NCBI GenBank assembly: GCA_947462335.1
Contig: OX381707.1
Coordinates: 86,797,606-86,861,605, forward strand
Direction: 5' to 3'
Origin: Harmothoe impar
Lineage: Eukaryota; Annelida; Polychaeta; Phyllodocida; Polynoidae
DNA: 64,000 nucleotides
Part shown: positions 51,203 through 59,084 of the stretch, one piece after another
Position numbering within the stretch: position 1 is the stretch's first letter
How the letters are laid out: every line of letters begins with the position of its first letter
Notes under the pieces: model-generated
The model's database searches: none
What the model saw: the letters and a program-made list of their open reading frames with translations, nothing else
What the model was told of the DNA's origin: nothing
Translations under genes and position numbers: made by a program

Positions 51203-51937
51203 ATGGCGCTGCAGAGGGCGCGAGTTTCTAAAAGACGGTCGCGCGAACAAAGTGCCCTCCTCAACTGCCCGGCTATTTTTTTATCTCAAAGGAGAGAGCG
51301 TCACGTAGTTGAGGTTCACGCATCTCTTGAAGCGTACCGAATTCTCGAGAAATGCAAAGCTGAGCGCCATCGTCGTTATACAAGAGCGGAAAAGGAAAAC
51401 GTAGCGACATGGCCGAGAGCCGTCTTCTCAGAACAGTATTTACTCTACCATTGCATAATAGCCGCTCTCAGCGCCCCCACTCATTGGGCGTTTCATGAAA
51501 AGAAAGAGCGCCGCTACTCTCCTCACCCTGCCTCCTCTTATAAAGTGAGAATAAGTGCTATGAAACGATTCGACAAGCCGATCGGTTTCTTGGGAGCGAC
51601 TGCAGCTCCCACTCGGTTGGCGCGCGTTGTGGCCGACGTGAACACGGTCTCTAAACGTTTCGACGTCGTCACTTGTTATCCCGCATATTGCAACGCAGCC
51701 GAATTGAAGAAGATAGGGACGCACTATTTTAAACCATACGCTCCAATATGTATTTGTCACCGCCGCGCTCACACGCCTTATTGCTTTTTCGAGACGATCG
51801 TGTCACAACACAGAAATAGAAAAAAAAGCGGCAAAGCGACGAGCTCCTCGTCCTCCTCCTCCTCCTCCTCCTCCTCCTCCTCCTCCTCCTCCTCCTCCTC
51901 CTCCTCCTCTCCCTCTTCTTTTTTTAAAAAAAAATAA
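51203..51937 (+). CDS. Unknown protein with poly-Ser tail, first rightward gene
   Basis: A 244-residue frame, start context GAAATATGG. I do not recognise the family. The N-terminus is very basic (RARVSKRRSRE). The middle mixes aromatic, Cys and His residues, with a possible metal-binding cluster near residues 155-195 (CYPAYC ... CICH ... H ... C). The C-terminus is a run of over 20 serines encoded by a TCC repeat (about 51842-51910), then Lys residues from the A-rich stop region. It follows the rightward TATA box directly, so it may be the earliest gene of the block. Since polymerase B is missing, a replication or regulatory role is conceivable but unsupported. The stop codon lies four bases before a perfect hairpin. 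Confidence 0.7.
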   Translation: MALQRARVSKRRSREQSALLNCPAIFLSQRRERHVVEVHASLEAYRILEKCKAERHRRYTRAEKENVATWPRAVFSEQYLLYHCIIAALSAPTHWAFHEKKERRYSPHPASSYKVRISAMKRFDKPIGFLGATAAPTRLARVVADVNTVSKRFDVVTCYPAYCNAAELKKIGTHYFKPYAPICICHRRAHTPYCFFETIVSQHRNRKKSGKATSSSSSSSSSSSSSSSSSSSSSSSPSSFFKKK

Positions 51938-51940
51938 ATA

Positions 51941-51973
51941 TTTGTATCAGACTCCTCTGGAGTCTGATACAAA
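51941..51973 (+). terminator. Perfect 15-bp hairpin downstream of the first rightward gene
   Basis: TTTGTATCAGACTCC, loop TCT, then GGAGTCTGATACAAA: fifteen uninterrupted pairs and a 3-base loop, starting four bases after a stop codon and flanked by A/T-rich sequence. It could end or process the mRNA. The assignment as terminator is inference; the structure itself is certain. Confidence 0.6.
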
Positions 51974-52177
51974 ACATTTATGACTATTGAGTGAAAATAG
52001 AATTTTATCGCAAAAAATAAAAAGAAAAAAAAAGACACTTCTGCCGCCGCTACTGTGACACCGGCCGGAATCAATAAAAAGGTCGGCGGACTTTTCTCCA
52101 CAACCATTCACTACCGACCGTTCGAGTGAGAAACACAGCAGACAGTCAGACACACAACCGCTCTCTCACGCGTGCTG

Positions 52178-52195
52178 AAAAAAAAAAAAAAAAAA
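52178..52195 (+). promoter_or_regulatory. Poly(A) tract abutting the ATPase start codon
   Basis: Eighteen A residues run straight into ATG at 52196. The equivalent 26-A tract lies before the ATG at 55471. A-rich leaders are known in poxvirus late mRNAs, where they arise by polymerase slippage; here the tract is encoded in the DNA. Confidence 0.6.
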
Positions 52196-52915
52196 ATGTC
52201 GAGCAGTAGAAGCAAACTTTTCACAGAAATTCATTTCGACGCTCGACTACAAGGACCCTTTAGTTGTATCATTAGCGGTCCGTCGGGTTGTGGAAAATCG
52301 CGCTTGGTGGATAAATTTCTGAGCGACGTGAACAATTTGGTCACGCCGCCGGTGGAAAAGACTTTTTACCATTACGGCGAGTGGCAACCTCTGTTTGAAA
52401 AAATGCAAAATCAGTACGGTGTGGAATTCAGAGAAGGTCTTCCTAGCAAAGAGACTATAGCGGGAGACGTGGAAGTAGCAGAAGACGCCTTACGACCCCA
52501 CACTCTACTGATATTGGACGATCTGATGAGCAGTTCCAATCAGCAAGTGGTAGCCGACATCTTTACTAAATACTCGCATCACTGGAACGTGAGCGTCATA
52601 TACATCACTCAGAACCTATTCCAGAAATCACCCGACTTTCGAACTATGAGTCTGAACGCTCACTACATGATCGTTTTCAAGAACCCGCGCGACATGGGGC
52701 AAATAGCTAGTCTGTCTCGCCAGGTGTTTCCGTCCAACGCGGCGGCCCTCTCTAGTATATTTACCCATGAACTCAAGCGACCTCACTCATACCTCCTTCT
52801 GGACTTCAAGCAGTCAACACCTGACGATCTGAGAATACGCTCCTCTTTGACATCCATACACTCTCAGCTAGTGTTCGTACCGCTAGACAAAAAAAAGAAC
52901 AAGAGAAAGCAGTAG
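52196..52915 (+). CDS. DNA-packaging ATPase (A32/FtsK-HerA type)
   Basis: A 239-residue P-loop ATPase expected to drive genome packaging into capsids. Walker A is GPSGCGKS at residues 28-35, Walker B is TLLILDDLM near residues 101-109, and a sensor-like VIYITQNLF follows. The layout and short length match Maverick/Polinton and adintovirus ATPases. The start at 52196 is chosen because an upstream GTG-initiated reading would translate the poly(A) tract as lysines. The stop (TAG) is five bases before the next ATG at 52921. The C-terminus is Lys-rich (KKKNKRKQ). The frame is intact. Confidence 0.92.
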   Translation: MSSSRSKLFTEIHFDARLQGPFSCIISGPSGCGKSRLVDKFLSDVNNLVTPPVEKTFYHYGEWQPLFEKMQNQYGVEFREGLPSKETIAGDVEVAEDALRPHTLLILDDLMSSSNQQVVADIFTKYSHHWNVSVIYITQNLFQKSPDFRTMSLNAHYMIVFKNPRDMGQIASLSRQVFPSNAAALSSIFTHELKRPHSYLLLDFKQSTPDDLRIRSSLTSIHSQLVFVPLDKKKNKRKQ

Positions 52916-52920
52916 CAAAA

Positions 52921-53221
52921 ATGTCTTCTCGTCTACTCGAAAGACACTTTGGTACTCTCAAGCACTTAGCTAAGTGCTCGCCAAAGGACTGCTCGCATCT
53001 AATAGACTCTGGAAGCGACGATCTGATCGCAGCGTTAGTGAGATCTGTCACAATTTACTGGTAGGGAACATCCCGCTCAACTGGACAAGCTTCGAGAATC
53101 GGCTGACGTGTTGAGGGAGGTCGGCAAAAAATCTACGCCCATCAAAAAAAAGAGACGCGTCTTGGTACAAGAGGGAGGTTTCCTCATTCCGGCTCTCATA
53201 GGGATGGCCTTACCGCTATAA
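52921..53221 (+). pseudogene. Small basic virion-type protein, frame-broken
   Basis: Begins MSSRLLERHFGTL with an A-rich leader (GCAAAAATG) five bases after the ATPase stop. The first frame stops at 53064. The expected continuation (LLVGNIPL) lies in another frame near 53050-53075, and the C-terminal part (LRESADVLREVGKK, a KKKRRV basic stretch, then QEGGFLIPALIGMALPL) lies in the third frame to TAA at 53219-53221. Proteins of this size with a basic stretch followed by a GGFL hydrophobic tail recur in this element type and recall adenovirus pX-like core proteins. Two frame changes break it, or the sequence has small errors. Role inferred. Confidence 0.65.
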
Positions 53222-53237
53222 AGAGCATTCTCCGTAT

Positions 53238-54410
53238 ATGAGACACCTCATTCGACACCTACTCGCCGACAGCACCACCACCACTACCGCCACCACCAGC
53301 GTCATTGCCACCGTCGTCCCCATGACGGACTCAGAGCAGCAACAACACTACAAACGCTTAGCGCTCGTGGATCCTGAGACGCTCTACAAATCATCACGAG
53401 CAGGTCTACTTCATCATGTGCCCGCTGCTGCTACTACTAGCGCTGCTACTACTGCAGTCGCTGCTGCTAGTACTTCTACTGCTCCAAACCTTCCTCCTCT
53501 TCCTGATGAGCGCACTGAAAAGAACGAGAGTTCCGCTCCTGCCACCGCCGCCCGCCTACCTGCCGACATGGCCTATTACCACAAGCAGGCAGAACAGTCC
53601 CTTCATCCCGACGCGGCCTTGCACCAGGTGCTACAGTTTATCTACAGGGACTTGGACTTAGTGTTGAACGATCCCACTTTGGAATCGCGCGAGAAAATGT
53701 TGAAATACCGAAGGTTGTTGAATAGATTGCAATTTTTTCTCGCGAATCCCCACAACAGCAACATCTCTTCGTCCTACTCTTCTTCGCCCCCGGCTCACCT
53801 CCGTCAGTCTGCTGAAGAGGCCAGCGCGTCCCTACTTGAGCGGTTGGCGAACCAAGTTCCCAAGAGGAATCGCACCCGGACCGTGGCGCTGTACAAACAA
53901 TTGGAGAAATCCGGTGTGATCAAGTGGAACGAGGATGGTGCGGTGCGCGAGATGTCGGGTCGGAGAATACCACCTGAGCATCGCATCAACATAGTGGACT
54001 TACTGAACGATGCCGCCAGGTTCAGGAAGACGGCGCCCAGACCGGCGGGCTACTCTCCGTTCACGAAAGCGCTGCGCGAAGCAGTTCCCACAGACTCCTT
54101 GATCGGAAACCATCTGTATAAAGCGAGCGGACCTGGCCAAAGCTTAGACACACGGCTCGCTGACAGAGGTCGGAAACGACCGAGCTTCCACTCGGAAGAA
54201 GGAGAAGCAGCAGCAGCAGCAGCAGTAGCAGCAGCAGACTCTTCTCTCCAGGTGGACGATCCATCCTCTGACGACGAGGAGGACAGTGAACTTTTCCAAA
54301 CTCCGACTTCCTATAAGAGCGTGGCGAGTAAGAAAAGGAAAGGGCGCAACCGCCTAGCGGCGAGGTCGTCGTTCACGCCCTCAACAGGCCCACCATGGGC
54401 AAACCAGTGA
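53238..54410 (+). CDS. Conserved hypothetical protein of Maverick-type elements
   Basis: A 390-residue frame. The first 28 residues are Thr-rich, and an alternative ATG at 53322 (MTDSEQQQHYKRLALVDPETL) looks more like the family start. Residues ~60-110 are an Ala/Thr/Pro linker made by GCT/ACT repeats. The middle (residues ~115-180) is helical. A conserved-looking module lies at ~205-260 (ERLANQVPKRNR..., IKWNEDGAVREMSGRRIPPEHRINIVDLLND). The C-terminal third contains poly-Ala, an acidic DDEEDSE patch and basic KKRKGRNR. Proteins with the W-x-x-x-G ... I-DLL pattern sit beside integrases in related elements. The function is unknown; a core or scaffold role is only a guess. It overlaps the next start by 16 bases. 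Confidence 0.75.
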   Translation: MRHLIRHLLADSTTTTTATTSVIATVVPMTDSEQQQHYKRLALVDPETLYKSSRAGLLHHVPAAATTSAATTAVAAASTSTAPNLPPLPDERTEKNESSAPATAARLPADMAYYHKQAEQSLHPDAALHQVLQFIYRDLDLVLNDPTLESREKMLKYRRLLNRLQFFLANPHNSNISSSYSSSPPAHLRQSAEEASASLLERLANQVPKRNRTRTVALYKQLEKSGVIKWNEDGAVREMSGRRIPPEHRINIVDLLNDAARFRKTAPRPAGYSPFTKALREAVPTDSLIGNHLYKASGPGQSLDTRLADRGRKRPSFHSEEGEAAAAAAVAAADSSLQVDDPSSDDEEDSELFQTPTSYKSVASKKRKGRNRLAARSSFTPSTGPPWANQ

Positions 54411-55470
54411 AGAGACTGACCAAGAAGGAAAAAGAAAAGAAGCGCGTAGTAGCTAGATATACCGACGTCAAAGCGCCCTCCAGTTTCACTAGCGTGACTA
54501 AACTCCAGAAACATCATTTTCGCCACCTAAACCCGGCCGTCATCGAGATGCTTTAGTGTCGCTGGACGCCTACACTAAACATAAACCCATTCGGAGAAAA
54601 TTCGCAAGGAACAAGACTATAACCGGCGCAATCGATCAGCAGTGGCAGATAGATCTGATGGACATGCAAGCTTTGGCGTCTCACAACGACCGCTTCCGGT
54701 ACGTGGTGACGGCGATCGACGTTTTCTCTAGGTACGCGTGGGCCGTTCCCATTAAATCCAAGAGCGGCGCTGATGTCACCGAGGCCTTCCGAGAGATGAC
54801 AGGCACTGGCGAGAGACGACCGCGCACTGTTCAGACAGACAAGGGGAAAGAGTTTTTGAACAAGATCTTTCAAGATCACTTGAAGAGCGAGGGCATAGAG
54901 TTCTTCACTGGCGAGAACTATGACATCAAAGCTAGTCTAGTGGAGCGCTTGAACCGCAGTCTGAAGGAGAAGCTGTGGTGTTATTTCACACACAAGCGCA
55001 CGTATCTCTACGTAGACGTACTGCACCATGTAGTGTCTTCTTACAATCGCACTCACCACAAGACGTTGAAAATGGCGCCGGCTCAAGTCAGCTCGGAAAA
55101 CAGCGAAACAGTTTTCTACCGACAAGATCTCCCAACTAACAAACAAATCGACGAAATATGGAAAAAGAAGAAAAAAACGAAGACGTCCGCCGACGACGTC
55201 ATCGCTCCGGGTGACAGAGTGAGGATGTTGAGAACTAAAGGCGCCTTCGACAAAGGGTACGAGGGAAACTGGCGCGAGGAAGTGGTCGACGTTGCTAAGA
55301 CGTTGGGAAGCAGAGGGTTCGAGCTGAAAGACGACAAGGGCGAGGAGATAAAAGGCGTCTTCTACCCGGAAGAGGTTCAGAAGGTGTACAAGAGTCGTTA
55401 TGACAACAACTACCTGATAGATGAGGTAGTAGAAAACGTAGAAGAAAAAAAAAAAAAAAAAAAAAAAAAA
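54395..55470 (+). pseudogene. rve-type (DDE) integrase, with frame change and readthrough
   Basis: Inserts element DNA into the host chromosome with a 6-bp staggered cut. The N-terminal part (MGKPVKRLTKKEKEK..., YTDVKAPSSF) starts at 54395 and reaches TAG at 54554-54556. The remainder continues in the next frame from about 54540 (LDAYTKHKPIRRKF). Catalytic residues are visible: D in QWQIDLMD, D in VQTDKGKEF and E in ASLVERLNRS, with 34 residues between the last two. The C-terminus has the GDRVRML and F-KGYEGNWREE DNA-binding module. The reading frame has no stop of its own; it passes through a 26-A tract into the following ORF. An indel in that tract would instead end it at the TGA overlapping the next ATG. 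Confidence 0.88.
55445..55470 (+). promoter_or_regulatory. 26-A tract between integrase and the next start codon
   Basis: Twenty-six A residues followed by the ATG at 55471. In the displayed length it keeps integrase and the next protein in one frame through a run of lysines. In another register the TGA within ATGA would end the integrase at the next start. Confidence 0.6.
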
Positions 55471-56589
55471 ATGAACATCACTCTACCTAGCAACAGCTCT
55501 ATGGAGTATTATCCTGACAACAGCTTGACGTCTTTCCGAACTCACTTTGACTCGCCGCTCCTTCTGCCCGAAGCGTACGAAGCGGCTCTGACTGAGATCA
55601 TCCTCCCTACAGAATGGACTAACGTGCACGACGACGACTTGATCATCGTTGTTCCTCTGCGCACCAAGGGTTCGCTAGAGGAGGCGATCAACGTTTTAAA
55701 AGAAACTAAATTCGCCGAAGGAAGAAAACCACAGGTAGACTGGAGGGGAATGAAAAACGCGAAAGGTCTGAGCAAGCTGACGTTCAGCTCAAAATACCCG
55801 CTGAGCTGGAAGGAAGCGAGCTATGTAACTGTGGAAGAGATATCAGACACGTCGGAAGAGCAGCAATTGAAACCGGAAACAAAAAGGTTCAAGAGAGAGG
55901 TCGACTTGAGACAGACGAATGCCGTATACAAGCAGTTCTTGTCCCGGGCGGTGAAGAAGAAGGCGATCAGCGATCAAGCAAGACAGATGATCGAAGAGAT
56001 GGAGAAAGACATGGGAGTGCGCAGTTTCATGCCAAACATATTCCAGATACCTCCTATTTTCACCGGAAGCAACCACACCCTAGTCGAGCGCTTGAGTGAG
56101 ACGATGCAAGATGACAGACTAGAGGGCTCCAGCTTCTTGCTCAAACCGATGCGGATCTTATCGTACGACACCAACACGAAACGCGTCACCATCAAACCGC
56201 CGAGACACTGCGCTGTCCTGCTGACTCAGCATCTCGCATGCGTTCTAGGCTTCGGAGAGAAGACGTGTTTCGCATCGCCGACTACCGGCGCCTACTCGAT
56301 GGATGTTTACGGGGACGTGCACTCTGTGTACATATACACCGACATGATCCAGGAGAGACGTGTGGGCGACATGCAAGTGCCGCTGTTGCGCTGCGTCGCG
56401 GTGGACAGAGGCGGAAAGCGTCGAGGTAGCGTGCAAGCTATCAGTTTTCCCCATTTGGATTATTTCCCCTTGAAATCCAAGAGGTTTACCGAGGTCGGCA
56501 TCTATTTAAGAGACCGATCCTGTCATTCCATCCCATTCGGTAGAGGCGAGGTGACCGTGACACTTCATCTGAGACCTATTGAGCGCTGA
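55471..56589 (+). CDS. Penton-like/minor capsid candidate protein
   Basis: A 372-residue protein starting MNITLPSNSSMEYYPDNS, chosen because the ATG follows the poly(A) tract directly and matches a recurrent family start (ITLPSNSS, then a short motif with N or D and LT-F-T). The N-terminal block includes AYEAALTEIILPTEW. The central region is a charged helical insert (~residues 135-200). The C-terminal block has VYIYTDMIQERRVGD, PLLRCV, YFPLKSKRF and ends in TVTLHLRP, a pattern of beta-strands seen in proteins adjacent to capsid genes of related elements. A single jelly-roll/penton role is inference from context. The frame is intact and the stop precedes the next ATG by 11 bases. Confidence 0.75.
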   Translation: MNITLPSNSSMEYYPDNSLTSFRTHFDSPLLLPEAYEAALTEIILPTEWTNVHDDDLIIVVPLRTKGSLEEAINVLKETKFAEGRKPQVDWRGMKNAKGLSKLTFSSKYPLSWKEASYVTVEEISDTSEEQQLKPETKRFKREVDLRQTNAVYKQFLSRAVKKKAISDQARQMIEEMEKDMGVRSFMPNIFQIPPIFTGSNHTLVERLSETMQDDRLEGSSFLLKPMRILSYDTNTKRVTIKPPRHCAVLLTQHLACVLGFGEKTCFASPTTGAYSMDVYGDVHSVYIYTDMIQERRVGDMQVPLLRCVAVDRGGKRRGSVQAISFPHLDYFPLKSKRFTEVGIYLRDRSCHSIPFGRGEVTVTLHLRPIER

Positions 56590-56600
56590 AAGAGAGAAAA

Positions 56601-57026
56601 ATGATGCGTCAACGCGTTCCGTACTTTCCACCCAGGCGCACCGTCGGCAGAGGGTACAGCGATTACTACAACGCGCAGCTGGGCAACGGCATCAACGTGT
56701 ACAGCGGGCGCTCTTTCCAGAGCGGGCACGGTTTGGGCGGCGCTCTGTTAGGTCTGATGCGCTCGGCTACCCCGCTATTGAAGTCGGTGGGAAAAACGCT
56801 GCTCCGCGCCGGTGTGGGCGTAGCTAAAGATGTGCTGGCGGGTCAGACTTTAAAGAGCAGCGTGAAAGACCGAGGCGCAGGCGCTCTGAAGAGACTGGCG
56901 AGTACGGCGTTCTCGGGAGGAAAGACGACTGTCGCGTCTAAGAAAGGGTCGAAACGTCGCCGGCATTCTCCTCAGACGGGCGGTGGCTCTTGCAAGAGAC
57001 GTAGAGGGGATGTATTCAACCGGTAA
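56601..57026 (+). CDS. Small Gly/Arg-rich virion protein (pVI/pX-like candidate)
   Basis: 141 residues with an A-rich start context (GAGAGAAAAATG). An aromatic N-terminus (YFPPRR...YSDYYNAQLGNGINVYSG) leads to a GHGLGGALLGLMRSATPLL amphipathic segment, a KSVGKTLLRAGVGVAKDVLAG helix and a basic tail with KKGSKRRRHS and CKRRRGD. The Q-GHGLG ... PLLK-VGK-LL pattern recurs in small proteins next to the capsid gene in this element type. Functionally it resembles adenovirus membrane-lytic or core-packing proteins, but that is analogy. Frame intact. Confidence 0.7.
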   Translation: MMRQRVPYFPPRRTVGRGYSDYYNAQLGNGINVYSGRSFQSGHGLGGALLGLMRSATPLLKSVGKTLLRAGVGVAKDVLAGQTLKSSVKDRGAGALKRLASTAFSGGKTTVASKKGSKRRRHSPQTGGGSCKRRRGDVFNR

Positions 57027-57043
57027 GCGCCTAGGCGTTCAGG

Positions 57044-57051
57044 TATAAATA
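57044..57051 (+). promoter_or_regulatory. TATA-like box before the capsid gene
   Basis: TATAAATA ~62 bases before the ATG at 57106. The overlapping AATAAA (57048-57053) could also polyadenylate the upstream transcript. A GCGGCCG/CGGCCGC inverted pair (57064-57070, 57083-57089) lies in the leader between it and the ATG. Confidence 0.5.
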
Positions 57052-57105
57052 AAAAGACTGGAGGCGGCCGGCGTCAGTCTGTCGGCCGCGTGAAGAGAGA
57101 ACACA

Positions 57106-58357
57106 ATGGCTTATGTACACGAGAGCAGTAACGAGTGCGCGCTCTCTGAGCTCGACCTGCACACCGTAGCGCCGACTCAGACTACTATCTTAAAGTCGTC
57201 TTTCCTGGGGATAGAAACAAAAAACTCTTTAGAGGATGGAGGTAACATAAATTTCACCATCAACAAGTCGCAAGAGTACACAGACCTGAGCGAGAATTAC
57301 CTTCATCTGGAATGTCAAGTGCTGAAAGCGAACGGAGCGGCGATCGAGGACACTGACGCGGTAGCTCCGGTGAACAACTTGGCTCACTCGCTCTTCAAAG
57401 ACGTCCAAGTCTCCATCGGCGGTTTCAAAGTGTCTGGCAACACCGAGACCTACCCTTACCGAGCTTACTTGGAAGGGTTACTCAACTACAACAAAGACGT
57501 GAAGGACGGCGTCATGAGCGCCCAGGGGTGGCATGAAGATACGCCCAGTCAGTTTGACACGTTGACTGACGCGAATGCGGGGTACAAAGCGCGCAAGAAG
57601 CTAATCTCCAACAAGCGTTGGAGAGACAGAAATCAATCTCACTCTGAAACAGGCGGCGCCCTCTTTCTATCTGATGTGCGCCGCTGACGGAGGCTACAGC
57701 TTGAAGATCTACAAAGCAAAGCTCTACGTGCGACGCGTGCTCTTGGCGGACGCTGTAGCGGAAACGCACGAGAGAGCGGTGATAGAACACGGGCCCTTAG
57801 ACTACCCGGTGAACAGAGTGGAGGTGACGACGTACGCCATCCCTCAAGGTAACAGAGATCACAGCTACATGCACTCCAACACAGGCCAGCTTCCCAAGTC
57901 GATGATGATTTGCTTCCTGGACCACGACGCCTTCAACGGTAGCTACACCAAGAACCCGTTCAAGATGAAGCATTACGACATCAGCTCGCTTCAAGTGATA
58001 GTGAACGATCAGAAAGTGCCGAACGACGCCTACGTGCCCGACTTTAAGACCAAAGCGGCCGTGAGAGAGTACTTGGCGCTACACACGGAAACGGGGATGT
58101 ACGAGGGCGCGCGCTCCTGCGGTATTTCATACGATCAATTCCTGAACGGTTACACGGTGTTCCCCCTCGACTTAACCCCAGACAGATCGCACGACGGGTG
58201 TCGCGTGAACCTTATAAGAGCGGGTCAGCTGAGGGTGGAAGTCAGTTTCCGCTCGGCGCTACAAGCGACAACAACGGTGCTACTCTACTTGGTGTACGAC
58301 AACGTCGTCGAGCTGACCCGAGATCGACACCCCATCACCGACTACCACATGAACTGA
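57106..58357 (+). pseudogene. F54H12.2-like capsid protein candidate, one frame break
   Basis: Starts MAYVHESSNECALSELDL. The N-terminal half contains NINFTINKS, the LAHSLFKDVQVSIGG motif and YPYRAYLEGLLNY; the C-terminal half in the next frame contains YSLKIYKAKLYVRRV, NPFKMKHYDIS, YDQFLNGYTVFPLDLTPD and a strand-rich end. This matches proteins annotated as F54H12.2-like, found in virus-like elements of many invertebrates and thought to be a major capsid protein. The frame changes between about 57603 and 57625. The total length is 3n+1, so a single extra base explains it. At ~417 codons it is on the short side for a double jelly-roll capsid protein. Confidence 0.85.
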
Positions 58358-58386
58358 AGACAAGACGGCGGTACTTGGCGTATCGT

Positions 58387-58825
58387 ATGAACACGCTTGA
58401 AATAAGCAGAGTGTTGAAGGAAAACGTTCACACAAAACATCGTTTCCTGGGCGTTTTCTCTTGTGACACTATTCCGAAGCACCCTATCAAAGAGCAACAC
58501 AGATCCGCAACATTTACCAGGTCAGCATTGGGTGGCGTTTTACGTGTCGAGCACGGGTGAAGTGTACTACCTTGATTCCTTCGGCTTACCGCCGCTGAGT
58601 GCGGAGTTCTTGTCTTTCGTGGAACGCTCTGCTCCGTTCAAGTGGCAAAGAAACCGCATTCAACTACAAGACACTTCTGCTGACACCTGTGGACCTCATT
58701 GCGTTCATTTCCTAATTGAAGCATGTCGAACAAGAAACCCCAAGAAGTGCGTCATGCGCATGAGCAAAATCCCAAAGCTGAGCGACCGGGCCGTGAGTCA
58801 GAAGCTATCGATGATGCTGTTGTGA
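58387..58825 (+). pseudogene. Adenain-like cysteine protease, one frame break
   Basis: Maturation protease of the adenovirus C5 type, expected to cleave virion proteins. The first ~30 codons (MNTLEISRVLKENV... GVFSCDTIP) are in one frame. After about 58478-58492 the match continues in the next frame with PGQHWVAFYV (catalytic His), YYLDSFG (acidic residue), a Gln before DTSADTCGPHCVHF (catalytic Cys) and a helical C-terminus. The length is 3n+1, so one extra base accounts for the break. All catalytic residues remain visible in the second frame. The start follows the capsid stop by 29 bases. Confidence 0.88.
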
Positions 58826-58851
58826 CGGGTTGTTGCGATGGCGGCCGTTTC

Positions 58852-59022
58852 ATGGAGGCAAAGATTCTCTGCCTTGCCGAAATGGTGTTGGATTTATCCA
58901 AAGTCGTGCAATGTCTATTGGAGAGAAGTCGTCCGGGGTGTGGTGGTGCGAGTGATGGCGGCGTGAGACTTTGCGGCCTGTTGAGTTGCTGCAAATCGAA
59001 GAAGCAAGCTAAAAATGCATAA
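58852..59022 (+). CDS. Small C-terminal ORF, unknown
   Basis: 56 codons from ATG at 58852 (MEAKILCLAEMVLDLSKVVQ...) to TAA at 59020-59022, ending with LLSCCKSKKQAKNA. The frame also extends upstream over the protease end, which is probably a shadow. A coiled-coil-like start and Cys-rich tail are visible; no family recognised. Tandem AATAAA signals follow within 45 bases. Confidence 0.4.
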   Translation: MEAKILCLAEMVLDLSKVVQCLLERSRPGCGGASDGGVRLCGLLSCCKSKKQAKNA

Positions 59023-59051
59023 ACTTGTGTGTTTTTTCTGATTGAAATGAA

Positions 59052-59064
59052 AATAAAGAATAAA
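59052..59064 (+). terminator. Polyadenylation signals for the rightward block
   Basis: AATAAA at 59052-59057 and at 59059-59064, just after the last rightward ORF and before the right terminal repeat. Confidence 0.65.
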
Positions 59065-59084
59065 ATGAAAAGAAAAGAAATTAT

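Noticed and set aside
51778..52107. Minus-strand poly-Glu frame
   Set aside because: It is the reverse reading of the TCC repeat in the 51203 gene and its 3' hairpin.
58198..58386. Upstream extension of the protease first frame over the capsid gene end
   Set aside because: This segment overlaps the capsid 3' coding region in another frame. The ATG at 58387 fits the protease family start.
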